Below, one piece after another: positions 1 through 7,775 of a DNA stretch of 13,959 nt. Position numbers and translations under genes: made by a program. The stretch is from Cephalothrix simula (taxonomy: Eukaryota; Nemertea; Palaeonemertea; Archinemertea; Cephalotrichidae). The stretch covers positions 1 to 13,959 of the forward strand of contig JAXIUW010090006.1 in NCBI GenBank assembly GCA_035591015.1, in the 5' to 3' direction. The stretch's first letter is position 1. Each line of letters opens with the position of its first letter. Below the pieces are notes generated by a model. The model saw only the letters and a program-made list of their open reading frames with translations, was not told the DNA's origin and did no database searches.

Positions 1-1
1 C

Positions 2-71
2 GTTTCAAAACTCGATTAATAATTCGTCTCGACCTGACGGTCTCGACTAATTATTAATCTTGTTTTGAAAC
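2..71. repeat. Imperfect inverted repeat (hairpin)
   Basis: Two 23-bp arms (2-24 and 49-71) are reverse complements with two mismatches. The outer half is GTTTCAAAAC against GTTTTGAAAC and the inner half is ATTAATAATT against AATTATTAAT. The 24-bp loop holds a direct repeat of GTCTCGAC (26-33 and 40-47). This is read directly from the sequence. It could be a cruciform-forming palindrome, the end of a small foldback transposon, or a hairpin at the end of the SINE-like unit next to it. The window edge prevents seeing what lies upstream. Confidence 0.75.
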
Positions 72-249
72 TCGTTTGCGTATTTCCCAGAGCGAACTAC
101 TAGTTGTGCTTTAACTCTAACTAATTGACTTATTGTCTAGGGAGATTCCACCAGCCCGCTTATCCCTTACTTATATACCCATGCCATAAACCGCCTCTTG
201 GCTGTGGAATATATACATGCGAGTCTTTGATGCATCGCCTTTTACTTGT

Positions 250-325
250 TCCAGTGGATAACTACCGGAAATCGAGCCTGGATCAACCCCCTGACATCTT
301 AGCCAATCTACCCTACCAACGCGGA
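250..325 (-). mobile_element. tRNA-like head, possible SINE 5' region
   Basis: On the minus strand a segment reads like a degraded tRNA. A seven-base acceptor-like stretch GCGTTGG (322-316) is followed by a box A-like TAGGGTAGATTGG (315-303). After 24 bases comes a box B-like GGCTCGATTTCC (278-267), which differs from the GGTTCGANNCC consensus at few positions. The order and the distance from the 5' end fit RNA polymerase III promoters. The A-to-B gap is somewhat shorter than in a normal tRNA, and no good cloverleaf or anticodon loop is evident. A tRNA-derived SINE running toward position 75 is therefore more likely than a working tRNA gene. No clear A-rich or simple-repeat tail was found, so the 3' end is unknown. 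The plus-strand 68-codon frame over this region (125-331) has no recognisable features. Confidence 0.35.
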
Positions 326-2021
326 GAATGACAGTCAACGAAACTTAGGGTAATTGGACAACCATGCCATTGGACAAATATGGCCAAATAAGGCTAGTAA
401 GCTGCTAGTCCTTTTAGAATGAATTTGTATATATACATGAAAAAATATCCTACCACCTTCCTTATGTTGCATGGGACACTTCTTCAAATTATTCCCACCA
501 TGGTCAATGCTAAACGTTTAAGCATTCATCTCATGTTAGCCATTATCATCAAAAAGTTTTTTTATTGTACAGAAATAAGGGTTAAATAGATACCCTTTCT
601 GAATCGCATACATATCGGTAATTTGTGGATGCCTTTGGTCGATGCAATATTCAAATACTAAGCAATTAATTTAGTGGATTCTTCTGACTTTAAAGGGGCA
701 CTAAGAAACCCCCTAACCGATCATTACCCCTCAAAATATTGATTTATTCGGATTTTATAGTAAAAGCCCATCAAAAGTAGGTTTAAAATAGGCAAACGCG
801 CCCTTTTTATAAAAATCTTACCTAGTGATCTTTTAGTTCTATAATTTCTCCGTATTGTGCATAAAGAATTTTATTACAAATAGTTAACTTTCACCATGAA
901 AATATTTTTTCGTCGGTATTACATTCCAATAATTTTACAGAAATAGAAAGTGTACAATTGCTAAATCGTGTTTTTTTATCATGTGGGTATTTTGAATAAA
1001 TTCATTAATGGTATTATCATTGTATTATACTCAATCTGCATCTTGGACTCGATATAACCCTGATAATTTATCAATATTCATCATTGAACACCATTATAGA
1101 AATGTTTCTTTAGAAAATGTGCAAATATATATGTTACTTATATTGAAAAGTGAAAGAAAACCCCATTTTTATACTTTTTGAAACCTTTTATCGTGTCCAA
1201 TAGTATTATTAGATATTGAATATTTGTAGCCCGAGGTTATTGTTTTACTGACTTTCCACGGAACTTCGTAGATTAAAACTTTAGCTTTACTTTTGATTGG
1301 AGTGAAAACAGTAGCGGTTGTCTTTTGTTTGTCTGATTGCATTACGCTGCTTATAGTCTTCTACTTCTGTAAGTAAACAGCTTTGCTACTCATGTAAATA
1401 GATACGCCTTCTGAAAACGTTATAACCCTCATCAAACTCGGCCTCAAGAGCTCGAGGAGGATGCTTTTAAAATCATGGAGTAGCTAGCTCTTGTCGGCTT
1501 ATTGCACATTATCTCAAGTACTTAGAAAGGACGGATATATAACAAAATACCTAGCTAAAGCAATAAAATGAGTATATTGCACAAGCAAGTTACGTTTCTC
1601 GAGTCGCAGACTAGTGAAATATACAACAACGTTGAAGTACCCTTTTAGGCACATCAAAAGTGGTGACTGGTTAAGTAATTTCTCACAGTTATCCAGTATG
1701 CGACTTCTATTCTATCAAAGGGGTGGATGTGAGTTGTATTGCCCGAAATAGATACGGATGATATTTTATGAAACACTCTCCAAGTAAAGCTAACGACTTT
1801 GTTCGAACATCAATTATCATTGGTCATTGTATCTAAATAATTTGTAATTTCTGGGCTAAAATAATTATAATAGTGTTATATTGACTAAAGTTAACAAGAT
1901 ACTGTGACTAGATGATTACTTATCTTACATGGATCAGATATATTTCTATCATTCATGATTATAATGATTTACAAATCTCCTGAGTTTAACATATTGATGA
2001 TTCTAGAATAAATTTGAAACG
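326..2021. other. A/T-rich stretch without recognisable genes
   Basis: About 1.7 kb in which I see no coding region, RNA gene or clear repeat array. It contains scattered TATATACATG-type words and T runs. The 22-bp segment 766-787 recurs at 6334-6355 with two mismatches. Stops are frequent in all frames, and nothing resembles a splice-bounded exon with a known domain. Confidence 0.6.
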
Positions 2022-2044
2022 CCATGGCTTACCCATGGGCTTAC
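2022..2044. repeat. Two-copy short tandem repeat
   Basis: CCATGGCTTAC (2022-2032) is followed directly by CCATGGGCTTAC (2033-2044), a head-to-tail duplication differing by one inserted G. This is most simply a replication-slippage duplication. No function is implied. Confidence 0.6.
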
Positions 2045-2950
2045 CCCACGATTCAGTCGAATGAAATGATAATATCAGTACTTATTGGTTCATACCCTCC
2101 CGCGACATCAATTTAATGAGTTAATCATATTTACTAATCAATGATGTGCCTGTATTTTTCCTTAATGAGCATTTATATCTTTTATAGTAGCAATGAAAGT
2201 ACCTGCATGTAAGTAGACAATGGTGTGCAAAAACAAATATCACATCGCTGAGCATGGTTTGAATACAGGATTTCTCGGCCTTAAGTACTGCACTTTTGGG
2301 CTATTATTTAAAGTTTGGGTTTCAGCAGTTCTGATTTTGAATGAGCAATTACAATGAACTTGCTGATATTACTAGTATGCATTTAACTACTTAGTATATT
2401 TAGCTACATGTATGTTCAAAACTCCCGTAGCAGAAATTGTGCATATCTTAAAAGAAATGTTCTCTCTAAAAATAGCGCATAGGTTTTATTGTACAGTATA
2501 ATTCCCAGATTCCCGGGGGCAAACCTAAAGCATCTTTATAGCAAATATAATCGGGTAAAGGGCTTTCAATTTCTCTGGCTCGTCATTGAGAAAACTCAAT
2601 CTCATGTGAAACGTGTTGCGCTATAGAGATTATGGTATAACGAGAATAATATTTCTGGTTTTCGGATCAAAATATGTTTGTTTAGTCTTCTGTCCAGTTC
2701 AGAGGCATTATCTGTCCACAGTTGCCATCATTGAGTCAACACACCAAATAAATAGTACCAAGAATACGTTGTTGCTACTAACATCTCTAAACTAGATTCA
2801 CGTATTACTCATTATAAAATGTAATCATCAAGAGTAAACATCTCAGGAAAAAACATTTCCAATGACCAATGGTTTCGGTTAAATTGGGCAAATACAGCTA
2901 AATAGCGAATATCAATTGATGCGTTTGATGTGGAATAACTGAATATTTAG
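2045..2950. other. A/T-rich stretch, nothing recognised
   Basis: About 0.9 kb of A/T-rich sequence without arrays, hairpins of note or a believable coding frame. The 60-codon frame at 2613-2795 is hydrophobic and cysteine-containing but shows no domain. It is the length expected by chance in a window this size. Confidence 0.5.
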
Positions 2951-3075
2951 CTCACTTGGTGCAAAGCACCAAATGTAATCTTATGCTATCGCCCGGTCGC
3001 TGTCTGTGTTTCAACACCGGGACAGTACAGTGCAGCAGACGCTTACGGGATCTCCCCGGGTCTGGCAAACAAGAC
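2951..3075. repeat. GC-rich patch with hairpins
   Basis: A locally GC-rich island in A/T-rich surroundings. A perfect 7-bp stem TTGGTGC/GCACCAA with a 3-base loop lies at 2956-2972. CCCGGT at 2992-2997 can pair with ACCGGG at 3016-3021, and CTGTC (3000-3004) can pair with GACAG (3021-3025). Another CCCCGGG lies at 3054-3060. The composition and dyads would fit a structured RNA or the remains of a small mobile element. No box A/box B pair, snRNA Sm site or other diagnostic element was recognised. Confidence 0.4.
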
Positions 3076-3645
3076 AGGAATCTTAGATATACCTGATATT
3101 TTCGCTTGCTTTGGGTTTTTCAGGTTTTTTAGATTTTAGATTTTAGGTAGGATTTTTTGTTGTTGCAGTGACAAGAAGATCCAATATACATTGATTATAT
3201 ACATAATTTTATGTAACATTTCTAGATGCCTGTCTGTATCATAGATTGCTTGGGCCCCACAACCGACCGGTTTTTAGTACTTAGCGCCAAACTTATCCCC
3301 TCCTTGGCTATTAGGGTTTGTAACTTCTACTGGTAGTAGACAGGAGCCAGGGCTAACTCGTGATGGAGGATCAGTCAGGCATCACATCTTAATATTCGTA
3401 ATTGGTATTTGATAGAAGATGCTGCATGCGTTACAGGCATTAGGCATTAAATATACACAACAAATTTTGAATTTTATGACCTTTATTATCTAATAATATT
3501 CCTCAACTCAACTTCCATTGTATACGTTCTGTATTATTATTATTATTCTGTGAAGGTTTATGAATTTACAAGTGATATTATGATAAATATTATTACAGTT
3601 ATCAGGTTATTAACTGAATTTTACTTTGACATCAAGTCATCTTAG
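3076..3645. other. Non-coding stretch with simple repeats
   Basis: Contains a T-rich segment with repeated TTTTAGA words (3126-3146) and a 16-bp TAT/ATT microsatellite at 3532-3547. A slightly more GC-rich stretch at 3250-3390 includes the mini-palindrome CTACTGGTAGTAG. No coding region or RNA gene is supported. Confidence 0.5.
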
Positions 3646-3795
3646 GGATTAACTGTATGTACTAGGAAATGCTTTTATTTTGATTGTATTGTAGAAGAAC
3701 CACCTTCATTTTCAACTTCTAATCGAACAGAGCATCCTCAAGGGTCTATTAACGCGCAGATAATTAGTCATTTATCACTAAAAACTCTTCTCTGA
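3646..3795 (+). CDS. Weak exon-like open frame, function unknown
   Basis: A 49-codon open frame runs from just after a TAG to a TGA. A T-rich tract ending TTGTATTGTAG (3684-3694) resembles a 3' splice site and falls inside it. The frame after that point (EEPPSFSTSNRTEHPQGS and on) is polar and protein-like, unlike most frames here. If real it would be a short terminal exon with its stop at 3793-3795. No domain, signal peptide or membrane segment is visible, and no partner exon was identified. A second polar open frame at 3861-3979, just downstream, is equally unproven. Chance frames of this length are common in such DNA, so this is a candidate only. Confidence 0.18.
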   Translation, partial: GLTVCTRKCFYFDCIVEEPPSFSTSNRTEHPQGSINAQIISHLSLKTLL

Positions 3796-5137
3796 ATTAT
3801 CACAGTTTCCCGTTTTAAACCTCAACAGAAAGAACTGAAGGGGAAATGATGGGTTAGTGATGAAAAAATGTTGTTTGTAAAGTCACTATAGATGTTAAAC
3901 ACCCTCCCTTCTTCCCCGAAGAACACCCTGATAAGATTGGCAATGATGATTATCTTAGATCATATGTTATGATTGGTTAATTTCTCTACATGTCACTAAA
4001 CACTTTTTTGGTTTGCCCATTGGCTAACGAATGCATCTGAAGGACACATAAATATACCATTGCATTGGACTAGTAACTTACATTATAGCGTCTGCAAGTA
4101 TCACTGTTTCTGTATATACAATGTACGAGGGTAATATTATGAGCCTGGTGGCGCGGATGTTAAAGTCACCAGGTGGTTCAGGCCACAAGGAGATTTATAT
4201 GCAATTGCAATGTTGTTCCTAAAATATGTCAAAATGTGAAAACTGAGATAAGATATTTAATCAAATATGTGATCTAAGTATACACTGTGAATTTTCAAGC
4301 CTTTATGCATTTTTTTTACATCGGTCAACAAATTTTTGAAAATTCTTTCAACATGTATAGAATATCTCACTTGCATTTTTTACGAGATAAATTAGGCTAT
4401 AGAAGATCATCTTCACAAAAAGGGATAGTGATAATATACACAAATGGATGGAAAAATTGGTTAATGCATGGCTTGATGTTATAGTTGCCCAGACCCCCCA
4501 AGGGTTTCTCATATTAGCGGTATGGGGACCCCTATAACATACATATCAGTGGAAAGGTCATGCAAAATGAATTAAAATGGTGGTAGTTTTATGTCCCTGG
4601 TTTAAAATGTCCGAATGTCCTGGCCGAAAAACAGCAAATTATTGCTAGTTTTTTCATTCACCAAATAATTTCGGAGCTAGAAGCAAAAGAGCTTTCTCTC
4701 CCGGCGTCGACGCTTGCCTTGCCCAAGTTCTGTTTACTGAAATATTTTGTAACATTAGAAAAAAGTAATTGGGAATTTAAAGCCATTTGTGCGGGTGTGA
4801 CGGAAATCACTCTATCCCTAATACTGTTGTAATCTCCGGTAATCTGCTAAAGACGAATCACGCGTTCTTTCTTATCATACTATTAAAAGTTGATATTCGG
4901 AAAACTTTTCCTTTAATATCAAAATCCAAATCAAATATCATAATATACCCCGAACGTGCCTAGCATAACAATTTTAAGATCATTTCCACGTTAGCAAACG
5001 TCATATGGTTTGCGGCCGCAGCGTTTTTGCCTCATGAAATAAGATTCTGATACGTCAGTTTTTACGGTTGACAACATAGTAATACTTTCGTTGATGACAA
5101 ATTCATTTGCCTATTAATTTCATAAAAAGGAACCAAG
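3796..5137. other. A/T-rich stretch with one notable hairpin
   Basis: About 1.3 kb without a supported gene. At 4144-4173, CCTGGTG and CACCAGG form a perfect 7-bp stem around a 16-base loop. A pyrimidine/purine-rich patch at 4488-4535 contains CCCCCC and GGGGACCCC. A NotI-like GCGGCCGC lies near 5013. The frame at 4287-4484 (65 codons) is rich in aromatic residues but shows no known motif and is treated as chance. Confidence 0.5.
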
Positions 5138-5260
5138 ATGATTAATTTCAACTTGGAGGAGAATAAGCTTGGAAGTATTCAATTGAAGAGGGAAGTTGTA
5201 AATCAACTGTTTAATGTTAACCCGTACTTACTAAACCATCAAACCAGTGGAAACCACTAG
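5138..5260 (+). CDS. Possible 40-residue small ORF
   Basis: The ATG at 5138 lies in the context ACCAAGATGA, a fair animal start context with purine-rich flanks. The frame runs 40 codons to a TAG at 5258. The peptide begins MINFNLEENKLGSIQLKREV and is charged and potentially helical, ending QTSGNH. The last dozen codons run into the GAAACCAG array, so the stop is supplied by the repeat. This suggests either a frame truncated by the repeat or a chance frame. No family was recognised, and there is no signal peptide or membrane segment. Confidence 0.18.
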   Translation: MINFNLEENKLGSIQLKREVVNQLFNVNPYLLNHQTSGNH

Positions 5261-5334
5261 GAAACCAGGAGAAACCACATGAAACCAGTTGGATTTCAAA
5301 AACACATGACTGGAAATCAGAGGAAACCAGTGGA
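5233..5334 (+). repeat. GAAACCAG minisatellite, left outer arm
   Basis: Roughly eight copies of a degenerate 10-11-bp unit (GAAACCAGTGG and variants such as AAACCACTAGG, AAACCACATG and GAAATCAGAGG) lie head to tail. A less regular stretch occurs around 5291-5310. The distal end (AAACCAGTGGAATTTTC) matches the reverse complement of the inner end of the array at 6382-6469, so the two arrays are arms of one inverted repeat. Confidence 0.7.
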
Positions 5335-5531
5335 ATTTTCTAGTTATTCCTAATAATAACAAAGAAAATCATTAATTAAGTTTTAGCAGGCCAAAGCTTG
5401 TCCTTGTAAAGTTTGCGCCATGCCTTTGCTCATTTAACAATTTTCAGTGTTTTTAAGAAACAATTCAAATACGTCATTAGTATGCGGCTACTTTAAAGAG
5501 AACACCCACCCCATATTTTTTTCTCACACAG

Positions 5532-5669
5532 TGGCATTTTAGCAACCGGGCATTTTTTGAAGATTTTTGCTTAGCAACTGGGCATTTTCCTTAGTAACCG
5601 GTGATTTTTGATGATTTTCCTTAGCAACCGGGCAGTTTGAGGATTTCTTATAGCAACTGTCTATTTTCT
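5532..5669 (+). repeat. 20-bp TTAGCAAC unit array, short left arm (copy 1)
   Basis: About five degenerate copies of the unit typified by TTAGCAACCGGGCATTTTCC. Some are stretched to about 32-40 bp by an extra GATGATTTT/GAAGATTTTT segment. The array ends in AGCAACTGTCTATTTTCT, which forms the left strand of the central hairpin. The same unit makes up the long arm of copy 2 near 13.3 kb. Confidence 0.7.
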
Positions 5670-5699
5670 GATGATTTTCTGAGAAAATAGATTGTTGCT
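5652..5699. repeat. Central hairpin joining the two minisatellite arms
   Basis: AGCAACTGTCTATTTTCT (5652-5669) pairs with AGAAAATAGATTGTTGCT (5682-5699) with 16 of 18 positions complementary, around a 12-base loop. This is the exact point where the array switches orientation from CTTAGCAAC to GTTGCTAAG. It marks the centre of the palindrome and would favour cruciform or snap-back structures. Confidence 0.75.
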
Positions 5700-6035
5700 G
5701 AGAAAAATTCCGAGTTATTAAGGAACATCTTCAGAAAATAGACGGTTGCCAAGGAAAATACCCAGTTGATCCCAGTTGCTAAGTAAAATGCACAGTTGCT
5801 AAGAGAATTGACGGTTGCTTAGGAAAATGCCCGGTTGCGAAGGAAAATGCACGGTTGCTAAGGAAAATCCCCAGAAAATGCACGGTTGCTAAGGAAAATG
5901 CCCAGTTGTTAAGGAAAATGTAGAGTTGGACTATCTTTCACTGCACCTTTCGGGTGAGATAAAGGCACTTTGTCTAAGGAAAATGCACGGTTGCGAAGGA
6001 AAATCCTCAGAAAATAGACCATTATATTGAGGAAA
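5700..6035 (-). repeat. 20-bp unit array in opposite orientation, long right arm (copy 1)
   Basis: About ten to eleven units of the reverse-complement motif (GGTTGCTAAGGAAAATGCCC type) run head to tail, with variants ending GCACGG, ACAGTT or GACGGTT. Several units carry the ATCCCCAGAAAATG or ATCCTCAGAAAATAG extension also seen in the left arm. A non-repeat insert of about 43 bp interrupts one unit at about 5931-5973. Divergence between units indicates an old array. Confidence 0.7.
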
Positions 6036-6088
6036 GTCCAAAAACAGGGTTTTTCTTCTTTCATTTTCATAATTTTAATGATATTTGT

Positions 6089-6210
6089 CGAAAACGCCCT
6101 CTAATTTTATGAGAAAGCGGTCTGATTTTATGAGTCTGCGTTAAAAACACCCCACCAAAATTATGACCCCGCGCTTGATTTTATGACCACCAAAAACACC
6201 CACCCACCCA
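6089..6210 (+). repeat. AAACACCC / TTTTATGA satellite-like block (copy 1)
   Basis: Alternating units combine a CGAAAACGCCC or AAAAACACCCCACC segment with a TTTTATGAC-type segment, at roughly 32-33 bp or 50 bp spacing. Clear members are at 6089-6120, 6141-6173 and 6191-6210. The same words recur at 13062-13240 in the same orientation, linking the two loci. The 62-codon minus-strand frame (6141-6329) and the 92-codon plus frame (6252-6530) over this region are products of repeats and the G tract, not genes. Confidence 0.65.
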
Positions 6211-6277
6211 GGTTTATCGATAGTTGATGCATAAGTGTCCCAAATTTTAACTTGGTACGACCATTTACGGCTTGGGT

Positions 6278-6288
6278 GGGGGGGGGGG
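6278..6288 (+). repeat. Eleven-G tract
   Basis: An uninterrupted run of eleven G residues preceded by GGGT (6274-6277), close to CACCCACCCACCC at 6198-6210 on the same strand. The G- and C-rich tracts could pair with each other, or the G tract could contribute to a quadruplex. It is also a position where assembly length may be unreliable. Confidence 0.75.
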
Positions 6289-6381
6289 CAGGTGACGTTG
6301 GAAATCCCCCCGTTAGGTACCACACACAAAATAGCTCATCAAAAGTAGGGTTAATTAATATTTGTATGCTTGAAAAATTAC

Positions 6382-6469
6382 ACTGGTTTTCACTAGTTTC
6401 CCTCTACTTTAATGTAACTGGTTTCCACCTTATTGGTACTGATTTCATGCGGTTTATACTGGTTTCATG
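6382..6469 (-). repeat. CTGGTTTC minisatellite, right outer arm
   Basis: Reverse-complement copies of the GAAACCAG unit: CACTGGTTTTCAC, CACTAGTTTCC, AACTGGTTTCC, ACTGATTTCATG and ACTGGTTTCATG. The orientation is opposite to the array at 5233-5334. The inner end (GAAAAATTACACTGGTTT, from 6372) is the near complement of the inner end of the left array, as expected of a terminal inverted repeat. Confidence 0.7.
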
Positions 6470-6702
6470 TTTTAATAGGTACGACCTTCACTTCCAGGAA
6501 ATGTCATTTTTCAATCAACTATCATATTGAAATATTGTAGTCATTGCAATCATTTGAATGAGAATGGTGAGCCTCTCAAGAAACGAAGAGATGTTTTTGT
6601 ATCAGATATTTGACAAAAATATCGTTTTTTAAACATGGTTTCACTATCAATGTTTTCTAAGATGACATTTTTGTCATTTTTTGTCATGCATGTATATATA
6701 GG

Positions 6703-7229
6703 TTAATGTGCTTTGAATAATAAAAAGTAATTTCTACAAAAATTTTTATCAAAGCCTTTCTTTTTAAAAAGTTCATCGTTTGCTTCAGGCAATTGTGTTA
6801 CATGTACTTTGAACGTCATTAAGATATTACTGTCTATGAAAAAGAGAATTGCCTCAATCAGTTTGAAAACCTCTTTTAACTGTTTTAAATATTTTTGTAA
6901 ACTTTTCAACATTTTTATTGTAATAGTTTTCTTTTTTTTTCAGTTTTACAAATTCTTTACTTATTCTTTTGACTATCTTTATGCCAAATAATCTGGCTAT
7001 TTGTTGTTGATGAGTTACACTGAACCAGCTAATCAGGTCATCGATCTCCTGTAGTTCATCCTAAATTGCTGCCATGTCTATGGGATGCACGTTTTTATCA
7101 TCTTGTTCTTGGCTCGTAATTACTTCCTATGTGGGCAAAAAACTTTTCTAGATCCTTTTATGGAAATTAGTGTCTGCTGGTGTCTGTTGCATTGTTGTGA
7201 GGTCCCTTACCCAGAAGCATATTTTATGT
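6703..7229 (-). pseudogene. Decayed unidentified coding fragment
   Basis: Reading the minus strand from 7229, one frame stays protein-like to a TGA at 6854-6856, broken only by three TAG codons (7150-7148, 7129-7127 and 7063-7061). It includes the ATG at 7192 and the stretch DELQEIDDLISWFSVTHQQQ, then a lysine-rich tail. At an A-rich slip site near 6935 another frame opens (ATG at 6912, 69 codons to 6703) with a lysine/leucine-rich helix-like start. The pattern would fit an old gene or transposon ORF damaged by nonsense changes and a frameshift. I do not recognise the family, and a chance low-complexity A-rich frame is a real alternative. Confidence 0.25.
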
Positions 7230-7333
7230 CATAGCTACAAGTAAATCTGTTTTGATGAAAGAAAGAAGCTTTGCATTATTGAAGATTTAAGTGATTTATT
7301 TCATCATTAAAAAAAGGTCATATGTGATCAGAT

Positions 7334-7552
7334 TTAATCAGACAAAGTTGCAGTATTGGTTAAAGTTTCTTCCGCATACTTCAGTCTTAATTGCTCTAGT
7401 ATATATCGTGATGCTATTCCACACCCGGTGTGGCAGGGATCATCGTCCGTAGGGATTTTTGTCCTATTTGTATAAGATATCATGCCTACTGAAGGAGGAT
7501 ATTCATCCCTGGAGAGGACATTCATCCCTTTAATAGCTTCTTTCGTCGTCAA
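7334..7552 (-). CDS. Exon-like ORF with RDEYPP motif, possible NucA/NucB DNase-like fragment
   Basis: This frame gives 72 residues to a TAA. The first listed codon is TTG, so no conventional start is proven. The first ATG is residue 10, and the frame stays open upstream to 7624. KEAIKG (residues 4-9) then RDEYPP (15-20), and later IP (33-34) with GCGIASRYILEQL (43-55), occur in the order I recall for secreted NucA/NucB-type DNases, where DEYP/DEWP is catalytic. The glycine-rich EGG segment usual after that motif is not seen, and the N-terminal half of such a domain is missing. No signal peptide is visible. It could be a last exon or a degraded copy. The foldback element begins at about 7563, where homology would have to continue. 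The family assignment is tentative. Confidence 0.35.
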   Translation of the reverse strand: MTTKEAIKGMNVLSRDEYPPSVGMISYTNRTKIPTDDDPCHTGCGIASRYILEQLRLKYAEETLTNTATLSD

Positions 7553-7629
7553 TATGCAAAGTATACAGCCCGGACCGGCAATTCCTTCCAGGATGGAAAG
7601 TTTTCCGGAAACGATCGCGATATTTTACG

Positions 7630-7775
7630 TGTCCCCATTAGAATTTTCCAATCCAATTTATTTGTCCCCCTGTCCCCCAAATTTTGAAAAGTTAGTGTCC
7701 CCGCCCCCTTAATTTTGAAAATGTTGTGTCCCCATGAGAGTCCCCCTAATTTTAAAATTTTGGCGTCCACGCTTG
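7630..7775 (+). repeat. GTCCCC-rich degenerate tandem repeat, left
   Basis: Repeated segments of the form GTGTCCCC plus an A/T-rich tail (TTAATTTTGAAAATGTT, CCAAATTTTGAAAAGTTA, CCTAATTTTAAAATTTTG), spaced at about 30-45 bp. The array ends GGCGTCCACG. The right-hand block at 8153-8263 has the same orientation and ends CTCCGTCCACACG, so the two look like direct copies inside an element whose tips are inverted. Confidence 0.6.

Larger units (their letters stand above)
5233..6469. mobile_element. Nested foldback element with minisatellite arms (copy 1)
   Basis: A composite palindromic structure about 1.2 kb long. The outermost arms are GAAACCAG-type arrays in opposite orientation (5233-5334 and 6382-6469). 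Inside lie a CACCCACCCCATATT segment (5503-5517), a short arm of CCTTAGCAACCGGGC-type units (about 5532-5662) and a central hairpin (5652-5699). A long arm of reverse-complement GGTTGCTAAGGAAAA-type units (about 5741-6035), a CACCC/TTATGAC block (6089-6210) and a G tract (6278-6288) follow. No transposase is encoded, so it would be non-autonomous and mobilised in trans, as in foldback or MITE-like elements. The classification is inference. A locally formed palindrome is the alternative. Exact ends and target duplication are unresolved. Confidence 0.5.

Noticed and set aside
6252-6530. Longest plus-strand frame (92 codons)
   Set aside because: It runs through the eleven-G tract, giving a poly-glycine-like stretch, and then the CTGGTTTC array. 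The openness comes from repeats, and no domain is visible.
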